Shown here in pieces: positions 17,378 through 30,100 of a stretch of 64,000 nt of DNA. Both the position numbers and the translations under genes were made by a program. The DNA comes from Serratia ficaria (GTDB lineage Bacteria > Pseudomonadota > Gammaproteobacteria > Enterobacterales > Enterobacteriaceae), in the NCBI RefSeq assembly GCF_900187015.1, contig NZ_LT906479.1, forward strand, positions 2,480,001 through 2,544,000, in the 5' to 3' direction. The notes beneath the pieces are model-generated. The model saw nothing but the letters and a program-made list of their open reading frames with translations, was not told the DNA's origin and made no database searches. Within the stretch, counting starts at the first letter, position 1. Every line of letters starts with the position of its first letter.

Positions 17378-19579
17378 ATGCGTTTATCGACATTGGTGCT
17401 GGCGATCGGCATGGCGCTGGGCACGCAGGCTCAGGCGGCAGAAACCCACCCGCACGCCGACCACAGCGCACTGCCCAGCGGCCAGGCGAAGGAGGCTAAC
17501 GTGACCGGTGAAGCCAATCAGCACGAGAATAAAAAGAACGCCAATCCGTTCTTCTATCAGAGCCGCCTGCCGTTCCAGGCGCCGCCGTTCAACCTGATCA
17601 AAGAAAGCGACTATGCGCCGGCCATCGACGCGGGCATCAGGCAAAAGCGGGAAGAGGTGGAAAAAATCGCCAATAACCCGGCCAGGCCCAACTTCAAGAA
17701 TACCTTTATCGCGCTGGAGCAGTCCGGCGCGCTGCTGACGCGGGTGATGAACGTGTTCGGCGCCATGACCTCGGCCAACACCAGCGACGCGCTGCAAAAG
17801 CTGGATGAGGAAAGCTCGCCGAAGCTGGCGGCGCTGAACGACGATATCATGCTGAACGGCAAACTGTTCGCGCGCATCAAGGCCATCTATCAGCAGCGCG
17901 ACGCGCTGAAGCTGGATGCGGAGTCGCGCCGCCTGGTGGAGGTGACTTACAAGAACTTCGAACTGGCCGGCGCCAATCTGTCCGATGCCGATAAGGTCAA
18001 GCTGAAGGCGCTGAATCAGGAAGCGGCGACGCTGAGCACCCAATTCACCAACAAACTGCTGGCGGCGAGCAAAAACGGCGCGCTGGCGGTCACCGACCAG
18101 GCTAAGCTCGCCGGGCTGTCCGAGGGCGAACTGGCCGCGGCGGCGCAGGCCGCCGGCGAACGCAAGCTGGACAAGCAGTGGCTGCTGGTATTGCAGAACA
18201 CCACCCAGCAGCCGGACCTGCAGAGCCTGAAAGATCGCGAGACGCGCAAGGCGCTGTTCGACGCCTCCTGGACGCGGGCGGAAAAGGGCGACGGCAACGA
18301 TACTCGCCAGACGATCTCTCGCCTGGCCAAGGTGCGCGCCGAGCAGGCCAGGCTGCTGGGTTTCCCGAACTACGCCGCCTGGAAACTGCAAAACCAGATG
18401 GCCAAAACGCCGGATGCGGCGCTGAGCTTTATGCGCAACATCGTGCCGGCGGCCACCGCGCGCGCCGGGCGCGAGGCCAAAGACATTCAGGCGGTGATCG
18501 ACCGGCAGAAAGGCGGCTTCAAGGTCGAGGCCTGGGATTGGCAGTTCTACGCCGAGCAGGTGCGCAAGGCCAGGTACGATCTGGATGAGTCGCAGATCAA
18601 GCCTTACTTCGAGCTGGATAACGTGCTGAACAACGGCGTGTTCTACGCCGCCAACCTGCTGTACGGCATCAGCTTCAAGCAGCGCAAGGACATCCCGGTT
18701 TATCAGCCGGACGTCAAGGTTTATGAGGTGTTCGATAAAGACGGCAAATCGTTGGCGCTGTTCTATACCGACTACTTTAAGCGCGACAACAAGGGCGGCG
18801 GCGCCTGGATGAGCAACTTCGTCGAACAGTCGAAGCTCAACGGCACCCGGCCGGTGATTTACAACGTCGCCAATTTCACCAAGCCGGCGCCGGGCCAGCC
18901 CGCGCTGCTGTCTTATGACGACGTGATCACCCTGTTCCACGAGTTCGGCCATGCGCTGCACGGCATGTTCGCCGATCAGGAATACCCGAGCCTGTCCGGC
19001 ACCAACACCGCGCGCGACTTCGTCGAGTTCCCGTCGCAGTTCAACGAGCACTGGGCCAGCGATCCGAAAGTGTTCGCGCACTTCGCCAGGCATTACCAAA
19101 CCGGCGAAGCGATGCCGCAGGCACTGGTCGACAAAATCAAGAAGGCCGACAAGTTCAACAAGGGCTATGACATGACCGAACTGCTGTCCGCCGCCTTGCT
19201 GGACATGCACTGGCATATGCTGACCGCCGACCAGCCGCAGCAGGACGTCGACAAGTTCGAAGCCGAGTCGCTGCAGAAAGACAAGGTCGACCTCAGCTAT
19301 GTGCCGCCGCGTTACCGTTCCAGCTACTTCCAGCATATCTGGGGCAACGGCTACGCCGCCGGTTACTACGCCTATCTGTGGACCGAAATGCTGGCGGACG
19401 ACGCCTTCCAGTGGTTCAGCGAGCACGGCGGCCTGACGGCGGAAAACGGCCAGCGCTTCCGCGACATGGTGCTGTCGCGCGGCAACAGCCAGGATCTGGA
19501 GAAGCTGTACGTCGACTGGCGCGGCAAAGAGCCGAGCATCGAACCCATGCTGATCAACCGCGGGCTGAAAGACGAGTAA
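17378..19579 (+). CDS. dcp: M3-family zinc peptidase, Dcp-like (peptidyl-dipeptidase), exported
   Basis: Zinc dipeptidyl carboxypeptidase that removes C-terminal dipeptides. 733 residues, with the M3 active site HEFGHALHGMF and the downstream C-terminal block VPPRYRSSYFQHIWGNGYAAGYYAYLW split over conserved Tyr/His substrate residues. Unlike E. coli Dcp (681 residues) it starts with a clear Sec signal peptide (MRLSTLVLAIGMALGTQAQA-A) and a His/Glu/Asn-rich linker before the catalytic domain, so it should act in the periplasm. GGAGGA lies before the start; a TTG one codon earlier is possible. It has its own strong terminator. Confidence 0.9.
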   Translation: MRLSTLVLAIGMALGTQAQAAETHPHADHSALPSGQAKEANVTGEANQHENKKNANPFFYQSRLPFQAPPFNLIKESDYAPAIDAGIRQKREEVEKIANNPARPNFKNTFIALEQSGALLTRVMNVFGAMTSANTSDALQKLDEESSPKLAALNDDIMLNGKLFARIKAIYQQRDALKLDAESRRLVEVTYKNFELAGANLSDADKVKLKALNQEAATLSTQFTNKLLAASKNGALAVTDQAKLAGLSEGELAAAAQAAGERKLDKQWLLVLQNTTQQPDLQSLKDRETRKALFDASWTRAEKGDGNDTRQTISRLAKVRAEQARLLGFPNYAAWKLQNQMAKTPDAALSFMRNIVPAATARAGREAKDIQAVIDRQKGGFKVEAWDWQFYAEQVRKARYDLDESQIKPYFELDNVLNNGVFYAANLLYGISFKQRKDIPVYQPDVKVYEVFDKDGKSLALFYTDYFKRDNKGGGAWMSNFVEQSKLNGTRPVIYNVANFTKPAPGQPALLSYDDVITLFHEFGHALHGMFADQEYPSLSGTNTARDFVEFPSQFNEHWASDPKVFAHFARHYQTGEAMPQALVDKIKKADKFNKGYDMTELLSAALLDMHWHMLTADQPQQDVDKFEAESLQKDKVDLSYVPPRYRSSYFQHIWGNGYAAGYYAYLWTEMLADDAFQWFSEHGGLTAENGQRFRDMVLSRGNSQDLEKLYVDWRGKEPSIEPMLINRGLKDE

Positions 19580-19596
19580 TCGCCTGCGATAGCCGC

Positions 19597-19630
19597 AAAA
19601 CCGGAGCCGCCGCGGCTCCGGTTTTTTTTT
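19597..19630 (+). terminator. Rho-independent terminator after the Dcp-like gene
   Basis: A 9-bp GC stem (CCGGAGCCG / CGGCTCCGG) with a 3-base loop is extended by AAAA/TTTT and followed by an unbroken run of T, 18 bases after the stop codon. Confidence 0.93.
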
Positions 19631-19755
19631 GCCTCGCAGACAACGCTGAGCGGGATGCCGACAAAACACCAGCAATTCCACCGGCTCCCGTCGGCAATGC
19701 CGCAATGCAGGCTATTCACCACTTCCGCGATGGCTTCGCCCGTCAGTGGCCGGGA

Positions 19756-21066
19756 TCAGCGATTCACCACCTTGGCCGGCAGGGCGACCACCAGCAGCGA
19801 GCTGAGCAGCAGGCAGCCGGCGAAGGCCCACAGCGCGCCGCCGCTTTTGCCGGTCAGATCCAGCGCCAGCCCCATCAGCGAATTGCTCACCAGCCCGGCG
19901 ATGTTGGCCAGCGAACAGGCCAGCGCGAAGCCGGTGGCCGCCGCGGTGCCGCGCAGGAAGGTGGCCGGCAGGCTGAAAAATACCGGCACCGCGCCGATGA
20001 TCGCCGCCTGGGCGACGGAAAACAGCAGCACCGTGGCCACCAGATTATGGGTGAAGAAGGTGCTGCCGGCCATCGCCATCGCGCCGACGATAAAGGGCAC
20101 GATAATGTGCCAGCGCCGTTCGCGCAGCCGATCCGAACTGCTGCCGATCAACAGCATGCCCAACAGGGCGGCCACGCTCGGTATGGCGGTGAGGTAGCCG
20201 ATGGTGGTGATGTCGGTCACGCCGGCGGTTTTGATAAAGGTCGGCATCCAAAAGCCCATGGCGTAGGCGCTGAGCAAAATGGCGAAGTCGATGCCGCCCA
20301 GCATCCACACCTTCAGGTTAAAGAAACCGTCGCGGAAGCTGTGCTTGCTGTGGCTGGCTTCGGCGTCGTCGCGCGCCAGATCCTCGGCGATGCGGCCTTT
20401 TTCTTCCTGCGTCAGCCATTTGGCCTGCTGGTAGGTGTTCGGCAGCACCCAGAAGGTCAGCACGCCCAGCAACACGCTGGGAATGCCCTCCAGCAGAAAC
20501 AGCCACTGCCAGCCGTGCAGCCCGTGGCGCATGTCGAAGTGGCCCATGATCCAGCCGGAAATCGGCCCGCCCAGCACGCTAGACAGCGGCAGGCCAATCA
20601 TGAACAGCGCGATGATGCGGCCGCGGCGGTAGGTGGGGAACCACAGCGTCAGGTAATACAGCACCCCCGGCAGGAAGCCGGCCTCCGCCACGCCGAGCAG
20701 GAAACGGATGGCGTAAAACTGGTTGGGGGTGGTGACGAACATGGTGGCGGCGGACAGCAGCCCCCAGGTGATCATGATGCGGGCGATCCACACCTTGGCG
20801 CCGACGCGCTGCAGGATCAGGTTGCTCGGCACCTCGAACAGGATATAACCGACGAAAAACAGCCCGGCGCCCAGGCCGAAGGCCGCTTCGCTCAGCTGCA
20901 GCGCGTCGGTCATCTGCAGCTTGGCCAGCCCGACGTTGATGCGGTCAAGGTAGGCCGCCAGATAACACAGGCAGAGGAACGGGATCAGCTTCCAGGTGAT
21001 TTTGCGGTACAGCAGCAGCGATTCTGCGCCCGCTTTCCCCGCTGACGGGGTGTCAACAATGGCCAT
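19756..21066 (-). CDS. nicT: Nicotinate MFS transporter NicT-like (ACS family)
   Basis: Twelve-TM major-facilitator permease of 436 residues of the anion:cation symporter family. It has the family patterns DRINVGLAKLQM at TM1, GYILFEVPSNLILQRVG and FLLGVAEAGFLPG. Its position as last gene of the nicCDEF unit on the minus strand is the one held by nicT in Pseudomonas putida, so it is the likely nicotinate (or 6-hydroxynicotinate) uptake protein. Substrate is inferred from context; ACS members also carry other aromatic acids. There is a 135-base gap from nicF. Confidence 0.82.
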   Translation of the reverse strand: MAIVDTPSAGKAGAESLLLYRKITWKLIPFLCLCYLAAYLDRINVGLAKLQMTDALQLSEAAFGLGAGLFFVGYILFEVPSNLILQRVGAKVWIARIMITWGLLSAATMFVTTPNQFYAIRFLLGVAEAGFLPGVLYYLTLWFPTYRRGRIIALFMIGLPLSSVLGGPISGWIMGHFDMRHGLHGWQWLFLLEGIPSVLLGVLTFWVLPNTYQQAKWLTQEEKGRIAEDLARDDAEASHSKHSFRDGFFNLKVWMLGGIDFAILLSAYAMGFWMPTFIKTAGVTDITTIGYLTAIPSVAALLGMLLIGSSSDRLRERRWHIIVPFIVGAMAMAGSTFFTHNLVATVLLFSVAQAAIIGAVPVFFSLPATFLRGTAAATGFALACSLANIAGLVSNSLMGLALDLTGKSGGALWAFAGCLLLSSLLVVALPAKVVNR

Positions 21067-21201
21067 GATGATGTCTCCAGGTGGTGCGTTGTGGCCTCCG
21101 GAGGAGGTGCCTGTTGTGTTTGCGTTGCGCCGGCCTGTTTCGGGCGGTCGCGTGAGGCGCTTTTCGCGCCTTCGTTATTGTTGTTGCAGGTGAAGCCCGG
21201 T

Positions 21202-21831
21202 TCAGCGCCGTTTCAGGTAATCGATCGCCTCCCGTTTGCTCACCACGTCGCCGTACTTGCTGTCGATGTCGAACAGGTTGGCCTCATGCGGGCCGGGGTG
21301 GCGATCGCCGACGCACTCGCGCACCACGATGGTGCGAAAGCCGTGCTGTACCGCATCCACCGCGCTGGCGCGGATGCAGCCGCTGGTGGAGCAGCCGATC
21401 AACAGCAAGGTGTCGATCCCTTGCGCCACCAGCAGCGGCGCCAGCGCGGTGCCGAAAAAGGCGCTGGCGTACCGCTTGCTCAGCACCACTTCATCGGCCA
21501 GCGGCGCCACCGGCGGACAGAACGCCGCCAACGGATTGCCTTCGACCATGTCTTTCATTACCGGCGCTTTTTTGACCCACATGCCGCCATCGGCAAAATG
21601 GCCTGCATGATAGCGGATATTGGTGTGGATCACCGGAATTCCCGCCTGGCGCGCGCAGGCCAGCAGCGCCACGCTTTCGTCGACCGCGCTGACCACGCCG
21701 GGCGCGAACAGCGGCGCGCCCGGCGTGGTGTAGCCCTGCATGAAGTCGATCGCCAGCAGCGCCGGGCGTTGGCCGAAACCGATGCGCCGGCCCCAGACGC
21801 CGCTGTAGTTATCGGCAAGCGATTCGCTCAT
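21202..21831 (-). CDS. nicF: Maleamate amidohydrolase NicF
   Basis: Hydrolyses maleamate to maleate and ammonia, the nitrogen-releasing step of nicotinate breakdown. 209 residues of the isochorismatase-like hydrolase family with the catalytic triad Asp29 (LAIDFMQGY), Lys119 (LSKRYASAF) and Cys152 (STSGCIRA). It starts 9 bases after nicE ends, in the nicC-D-E-F order. Isochorismatase-fold enzymes have many amide substrates, but the neighbours fix this one. Confidence 0.92.
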   Translation of the reverse strand: MSESLADNYSGVWGRRIGFGQRPALLAIDFMQGYTTPGAPLFAPGVVSAVDESVALLACARQAGIPVIHTNIRYHAGHFADGGMWVKKAPVMKDMVEGNPLAAFCPPVAPLADEVVLSKRYASAFFGTALAPLLVAQGIDTLLLIGCSTSGCIRASAVDAVQHGFRTIVVRECVGDRHPGPHEANLFDIDSKYGDVVSKREAIDYLKRR

Positions 21832-21840
21832 GGTGCCTCC

Positions 21841-22593
21841 TCAGTAAGCGCCGGAAAGCAGGGCGCCCGCGCCTGGCACGATCGGCTCCAGCTCCAGCGC
21901 GGTCAGCATTGCGTAGGTGGTGGCGATGGCGGCGGTGAGCACCGGTTTGCCGGTTTGCGCCTCAACCGCCGGCACCGCCGGCAGCGAAGGCATCTGCACG
22001 CAGGCCGAAAGCACGATGGCGTCGACGTCGCTCAGGTCCATCTCCGCGACGATGCCCGGCAGCCTGGCCGGATCGTGGCGGCCGACCTCGAGGTTGTCGG
22101 CGATCTCCAGCGCGCGCCACACCTTGACCTCGATGCCTTCGTGCTGGATGTAGTCCACCACCATCTGGGTGAGCGGCTTCATATAGGGCGCCACCAGCGC
22201 GATGCGTTTGGCGCCCAGCACCTTCAGGCCGTTGACCAACGCGCCGGCGCTGCTGACAACCGGCGCGGCGGCGTTGTTGTTTTGCGTCACCTGCGCCAGC
22301 CTGGCCTGCGATTCGCGATGGTAGCCCAGGCCCATCGACATGATGGCCACCAGGCAGGCGTAACCGAGCACGTCGACCCGGGCGTCGGAAAGCTCCAGCG
22401 CGCAGCGATCGGATTCGGCGTCCATCGCCGCCAGTTCCTCTTTGTTGACGTGCTTCATGCGCATGCGGCTGGAGTGGAAGGTGAAACGTTCCGGGCGGAT
22501 CAGCTGGCGCGCGGTCAGCATCGCCGGGATCTCGGTTTCCATGGTGGTGTTGGAGCTGGGCACTATCTGGCCGATACGGTAGTTGTTGCTCAT
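21841..22593 (-). CDS. nicE: Maleate cis-trans isomerase NicE
   Basis: Converts maleate to fumarate, which enters the TCA cycle; last step of the pathway. 250 residues, the length I recall for P. putida NicE. It has the Asp/Glu-racemase-like fold with the N-terminal VPSSNTTMETE and the two catalytic cysteines Cys80 (GYACLVAI) and Cys198 (LSACVQMPS). I chose ATG 22593, which has GAGGA nine bases upstream; an ATG at 22602 would abut that site. Confidence 0.93.
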   Translation of the reverse strand: MSNNYRIGQIVPSSNTTMETEIPAMLTARQLIRPERFTFHSSRMRMKHVNKEELAAMDAESDRCALELSDARVDVLGYACLVAIMSMGLGYHRESQARLAQVTQNNNAAAPVVSSAGALVNGLKVLGAKRIALVAPYMKPLTQMVVDYIQHEGIEVKVWRALEIADNLEVGRHDPARLPGIVAEMDLSDVDAIVLSACVQMPSLPAVPAVEAQTGKPVLTAAIATTYAMLTALELEPIVPGAGALLSGAY

Positions 22594-22609
22594 GATTGGC
22601 ATTCCTCAA

Positions 22610-24651
<2,042 letters not shown>

Positions 24652-24881
24652 TTAAATTAGATCTTGCTCACGCTAATTGGCGGTTAACTTCTGTTAATCT
24701 CAGGGTAATCACAGGATTGATGGGGCGTGAAATAGGACTTTCTTATGGATGCGAGCGACGTCTTGCTTCCCGTTGAATTTTGGTCTTATATGATAAAAGA
24801 GTGTGTTCGCTTTAATTCGTGCAAAATATCGCCGACCGCCCGTGGGCCGTCGGTCACCCTTGACGCAACAGGAGATACATC

Positions 24882-25940
24882 ATGGCGGTCAATGATAGTC
24901 AGCTGGTTCAACTGTTCGAACAGGTGCTAACGCTGTCGAAGGTCGATGCTTCGCAGAGCGTGGCGATCCTGAAAAGCCACTATTCCGATGCGCGCACGGT
25001 GCGCGCCGCCACCGATGCCGCGCTGCGGCTCGGCGCCAAGGTGTATGCGGTGGAGCTGCCGTCGTTCAACCACCCGCGGGCGATGGGCAACGACATGACC
25101 GCCTACTGCGGCGACACCGCGTTGACCGGCAACCCTGCGGCGCAGCGCGCGCTGGAGGCCGCCGATCTGATCGTCGACACCATGATGCTGCTGCATTCGC
25201 CGGAGCAGGAACAGATCCTGAAAACCGGCACGCGCATTTTGCTGGCAGTCGAACCGCCGGAGGTATTGGCACGGATGTTGCCTGATGCTGAGGACAAGGC
25301 GCGGGTGCTGGCCGCCGCGGCGGTGCTGGAGCAGGCGCAGCTGATGCAGGTGAAATCCGCCGCCGGCAGCGATTTTCGCGCGCCTTTGGGGCAGTACCCG
25401 ACGGTGACCGAATACGGCTATGCCGATGAACCGGGGCGCTGGGACCACTGGCCGAGCGGTTTCCTGTTCACCTGGCCTAACGAAGAGCAGGCGGAAGGGG
25501 TGCTGGTGCTGGAGGTGGGCGACATTCTGTTGCCGTTCAAGAGCTATGCGCGCGAACGCATCACCCTGGAGATCGAAAAAGGCTTCGTGACCCGCATTCA
25601 CGGCGGCTTCGAGGCGGAGTATCTGCGGGAATACATGAAGTATTTCAACGATCCGGAGGTGTACGGCATCTCGCACATCGGCTGGGGGCTGCAGCCGCGC
25701 GCCCAGTGGACGGCGATGGGCCTGCACGATAAAAACGACGGCATGTGTATGGATGCGCGCGCGTTTTACGGCAATTTCCTGTTCTCCACCGGGCCGAATA
25801 CCGAAGTCGGCGGCACGCGCAAAACGCCTTGCCATATGGACATTGCGCTGCGCCGCTGCGATATCGCGCTCGACGGCCAGACGGTGGTGGCGGACGGCGA
25901 GGTGGTGGCGCCGGCGGCGTCGCGGGTGCGCCAGGGTTAA
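24882..25940 (+). CDS. nicX: 2,5-dihydroxypyridine 5,6-dioxygenase NicX
   Basis: Non-haem iron ring-cleaving dioxygenase that opens 2,5-dihydroxypyridine to N-formylmaleamate. 352 residues. His265 (GISHIGWG), His318 and Asp320 (TPCHMDIAL) fall at the same numbers as the iron ligands reported for P. putida NicX. AGGAGA precedes the ATG. It is the first plus-strand gene of the cluster and probably forms a unit with nicR. Confidence 0.95.
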   Translation: MAVNDSQLVQLFEQVLTLSKVDASQSVAILKSHYSDARTVRAATDAALRLGAKVYAVELPSFNHPRAMGNDMTAYCGDTALTGNPAAQRALEAADLIVDTMMLLHSPEQEQILKTGTRILLAVEPPEVLARMLPDAEDKARVLAAAAVLEQAQLMQVKSAAGSDFRAPLGQYPTVTEYGYADEPGRWDHWPSGFLFTWPNEEQAEGVLVLEVGDILLPFKSYARERITLEIEKGFVTRIHGGFEAEYLREYMKYFNDPEVYGISHIGWGLQPRAQWTAMGLHDKNDGMCMDARAFYGNFLFSTGPNTEVGGTRKTPCHMDIALRRCDIALDGQTVVADGEVVAPAASRVRQG

Positions 25941-26007
25941 CCGTTGCTGTTAACCGCGGGGGTTTGTACTATTCTCGGTGAATTCCATAGACGGTGAGAG
26001 TAACGCA

Positions 26008-26481
26008 ATGACGCCCCCCGAATACCCGGCTGCAGAGAGCGGCAAGCCTGAAAACTATCACTTTACCGAACAGGTCGGGCACCTGCTGCGCAAGGTTTAT
26101 CAGCGCCACGTGGCTATTTTTCAGCACAACGTCGGCGATTCGCAGCTGACCGCGGTGCAGTTCATCACCCTGTGCGCGGTGCGCGACATGGGGCCGAGTT
26201 CGCTGACCGAGCTGGTGCAGGTGACGGCGGTCGATCAGGCCACCATTCGCGGCATCGTCGAGCGGTTGAAGGCGCGCGAGCTGATCACCGTCATGCCGGA
26301 TCCGATCGACCGGCGCAAGGTGGTGGTCGGGCTGACCGACGCCGGCGCGGCATTGCTGGCTGAAACGCTGCCGCATGCGGCGAAGATCACAGAACTGACC
26401 TTTGGCACCCTGAATCCGGCCGAACGTATAGCGCTGATATTCCTGCTCAATAAAATGCTGGAGGATCCGCAGCCCGGCTGA
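26008..26481 (+). CDS. nicR: MarR-family regulator NicR
   Basis: MarR-type repressor of 157 residues with the winged helix-turn-helix (SLTELVQVTAVDQATIRGIVERL) and the wing DPIDRRKVVVGLTDAG. In P. putida NicR represses the nicCDEFTP and nicXR genes until 6-hydroxynicotinate appears, and the same position here between nicX and nicA supports orthology. The chosen ATG follows a weak GAGAG ribosome site. Confidence 0.9.
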   Translation: MTPPEYPAAESGKPENYHFTEQVGHLLRKVYQRHVAIFQHNVGDSQLTAVQFITLCAVRDMGPSSLTELVQVTAVDQATIRGIVERLKARELITVMPDPIDRRKVVVGLTDAGAALLAETLPHAAKITELTFGTLNPAERIALIFLLNKMLEDPQPG

Positions 26482-26568
26482 CTCGCCATCGCAACTTCGG
26501 TTGTCTGGCGGTCGGCGGCGCGGTTCTCGGCCCACAAAAGACAACCAGAGCGCAGGCGGAGACGCGAC

Positions 26569-27111
26569 ATGGCGATATCTGAAGTGCAATCGTCCAGGGA
26601 GGGCGCGATAAAAACGCTGACGGAGCATCCGCTGATGCTGTCGGTGAACGGCGAAAACATCCATACCCGGGTAATGGCGGACACGCCGCTGTTGCTGGTG
26701 CTGCGCAACGATCTGGCGCTCAACGGCCCCAAGTACGGCTGCGGCCTGGGCGAGTGTGGCGCCTGTACGGTGCTGATTGACGGCGTGGCGGCGCGCGCCT
26801 GCGTGATCCCGGCGCTGGGCATTGCCGGCCGCGCGGTCGTCACGCTGGAAGGGCTGGGCGACCGGGAACACCCGCACCCGGTGCAGCGCGCCTTTATCGA
26901 AGAACAGGCGGCCCAGTGCGGCTACTGCCTGAACGGCATGATCATGACCACCAAGGCCCTGCTGGATCGCAACCCGTCGCCGAGCGACGCGGAGATCCGC
27001 CAGGCGCTGTCCGGCAATCTGTGCCGCTGCGGCACCCATATCGAAATTCTGCGTGCGGTTCAGCGCGCCATCATTCTCTGCCGCGATGAGGAAACCCAGC
27101 CCGATGACTGA
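26569..27111 (+). CDS. nicA: Nicotinate dehydrogenase small subunit NicA (2Fe-2S)
   Basis: Iron-sulfur subunit of nicotinate hydroxylase, the first pathway enzyme (nicotinate to 6-hydroxynicotinate). 180 residues with GCGLGECGACTV and the second-cluster motifs CGYCLNGM and CRCGTH. Compared with P. putida NicA (157) there are about 22 extra N-terminal residues before the MLSVNGE core; GGAGA before 26569 supports the longer start. Overlaps nicB by 8 bases. Confidence 0.94.
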   Translation: MAISEVQSSREGAIKTLTEHPLMLSVNGENIHTRVMADTPLLLVLRNDLALNGPKYGCGLGECGACTVLIDGVAARACVIPALGIAGRAVVTLEGLGDREHPHPVQRAFIEEQAAQCGYCLNGMIMTTKALLDRNPSPSDAEIRQALSGNLCRCGTHIEILRAVQRAIILCRDEETQPDD

Positions 27112-30100
27112 CGCCCATTCCCCATTGCCGACCCAGGCCGAGCTGCTGCAGCGCGACGGCGTGCTGCTGATTATCGACAGCATTCAACCGCCGCCGGGCC
27201 TGGTGCCGAAAGGCCAAACGCCGACGCTGAAACCCAAAGAGCAGGGGCTGTTCATCGCCCTGTGCGACAGCGGCGAAATCTACGCCTTCAACGGCCATGT
27301 CGATCTCGGGACCGGCGTACGCACCGCGCTGGGGCAGATAGTCGCCGAAGAGCTGTATCTGCGCATGGATCAGGTGCGCATGGTGCTGGGCGATACCGAG
27401 CGCGCGCCGAATCAGGGCGCCACCATCGCCAGCGCCACGCTGCAGATTTCCGCCGTGCCGCTGCGCAACGCCGCCGCCGAAGCGCGCCGCTGGCTGTTGC
27501 AGCGGGCGGCGCAGCGCTTTGGCCTGCCGGCAGAGCAGCTGACGCTGGAAGAGGGACGGATCCGCAACCCGCAGGGGCAGGCGCTCGGCTACGCCGAGCT
27601 GGTGGCGGGCGGGCACGTCGAGCTGGCGATTTCCGGCGATGCGCCGCTCAAACCTCAGGCCGAATACCGGTTGGTGGGCACCAGCGCCGCGCGGGTCGAT
27701 ATTCCGGCCAAGGCCACCGGCGAATCCACCTACGTGCACGACATGCGCCTGCCGAACATGCTGCATGGCCGGGTGGTGCGCCCGCCGTACGCCGGTTACG
27801 ACAGCGGCGAATTCGTCGGCACCAGCCTGCTGGCGGTGGATGAAGCTTCGATCGCCCATATTCCCGGCATCGTCAAGCTGGTGACGATCGGCGATTTCAT
27901 CGGCATCGTCGCCGAGCGCGAAGAGCAGGCGATCAAGGCGGCGCAGGCGTTGCAGGTCAGCTGGAAGGACTGGCGGCGCAATCTGCCGCAGCTGGCCGAC
28001 GTGGCGCAGGCGCTGCGCGACAATCCGCGCTCGACCCGGGTGGTGCACGACACCGGCGACGTCGATGCGGCGCTGGCGGCGGCCGACCGGCGCTTGACCC
28101 GCAGCTACCTGTGGCCGTATCAGCTGCATGCCTCGATCGGGCCTTCCTGCGCACTGGCGGACTATCGACCGGAGCGGCTGCAGGTGTGGTCCGGCAGCCA
28201 GAACCCGCATCTGCTGCGCGCCGATCTGGCCTGGCTGCTGGAGTACCCCGAGCAACAGATAGAAATTATTCGCATGGAGGCCGCCGGCTGCTATGGCCGC
28301 AACTGCGCCGATGACGTCTGCGCCGACGCGGCGCTGCTGTCGCGCGCGGTGGGGCGGCCGGTGCGGGTGCAGCTCACGCGCGAGCAGGAGCACCTGTGGG
28401 AGCCGAAGGGCACCGCGCAGCTGATGGAGGTGGACGGCGGGCTGGACGCCGCCGGCCATCCGGTGGGTTACGATTTCCGCACCTATTACCCCTCCAACGG
28501 CGCGCCGACGCTGGCGCTGCTGCTGACCGGCCGGGTAGAGCCGCTGCCGGTGGCCTATGAGATGGGCGACCGCACCTCGGTGCCGCCGTACGACTATCCG
28601 GCGCTGCGCGTCAGCATCGAAGACATGGCGCCGATCGTGCGTGCCTCCTGGATGCGCGGGGTTTCCGCGCTGCCGAACACCTTCGCGCACGAATCTTACA
28701 TCGACGAACTGGCGCATGCCGCCGGCGTCGATCCGCTGGAGTATCGGCTGCGCTATATCAGCGACGAGCGCGCCAGCGAACTGATGCGCAGCACCGCCGA
28801 ACGCGCCGGCTGGACGCCGCACACCGAACCGATGCAGACCCCGGCGGAAGACGGGGTGCTGCGCGGGCGCGGCTTTGCCTATGCGCGCTATATCCACAGC
28901 AAGTTCCCCGGTTTCGGCGCCGCCTGGGCGGCCTGGGTGGCCGACGTGGCGATCGACAAAGCCAGCGGCGAAGTGGCGGTAACGCGCATCGTGGTGGGGC
29001 ATGACGCCGGCATGATGGTGAATCCCGACGGCGTGCGCCACCAGATCCACGGCAACGTGCTCCAGTCCACCAGCCGGGTGCTGAAGGAGCGGGTGACCTT
29101 CGAAGAGTCGACGGTGTCCAGCAAGGAATGGGGCGCCTATCCGATCCTGACTTTCCCCGAGGTGCCGGAAGTCGACGTGGTGATGATGCCGCGCCCGTAC
29201 GATCCGCCGCTGGGCGCCGGTGAATCGGCCTCGGTGCCGAGCGCGGCGGCCATCGCCAATGCGGTGTTCGACGCCACCGGCATCCGGTTTCGCGAGCTGC
29301 CGATCACCTCGGATCGCCTGCGTGAGGCGCTGAACGGCCCGGACAGCGCCCGGCAGGCGCCGCCGCCGGCCAAATCCCGGCGCAGCAAATGGTGGTTCGG
29401 CGGCGCGGCCGGCCTGTTCGGCGCGGTGTTGGGCATCGCCGGCGCCGCGCTGCCTTGGCGCGCCGAAATCGCGCCGGTCGCCACGCCGGGCGCGGGCACC
29501 TGGTCAGCCGCCACGCTGGAGCGCGGCCGTCAGCTGGCCGCCGCCGGGGATTGCGCGGTGTGCCACACCGCCGCCGAGGGGGCGACCAACGCCGGCGGGC
29601 TGGCGATGGAAACGCCGTTCGGCACCCTGTACAGCACCAATATCACGCCGGACGTCGAAACCGGCATCGGCAACTGGTCGTTTACCGCCTTTGAGCGGGC
29701 GATGCGGCAGGGCATCAGCCGCGACGGCCGCCATCTGTACCCGGCGTTTCCTTATACCGCGTTCAGTAAAATGACCGACGGCGACATGCAGGCGCTGTAC
29801 GCCTATATGATGTCGCAGCCCGCGGTATCGCAAAGCAACCCGGCCAATCAGATGCGTTTTCCGTTCAACATGCGGCCGCTGATGGCCGGTTGGAACGCGC
29901 TGTTTCTGCGGCAGGGCGAGTTTCAGCCCGACCCCGCCCAGACCGCGCAGTGGAACCGGGGCTCCTATCTGGTCAACGGCCTCGGCCACTGCGCAGCCTG
30001 CCACTCGCCGCGCAATCTGCTGGGCGCTGAAAAGGGCGGCGCGGGTTTTCTGGCGGGCGCGATGGTCGACGGTTGGGAAGCGCCGGCGCTGAATCAGTTG

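Noticed and set aside
26490..26550. GGTTGTCT/AGACAACC repeat before nicA as a NicR or NicS operator
   Set aside because: Arms are about 40 bases apart and unlike the dyads near nicC and nicX; insufficient support.
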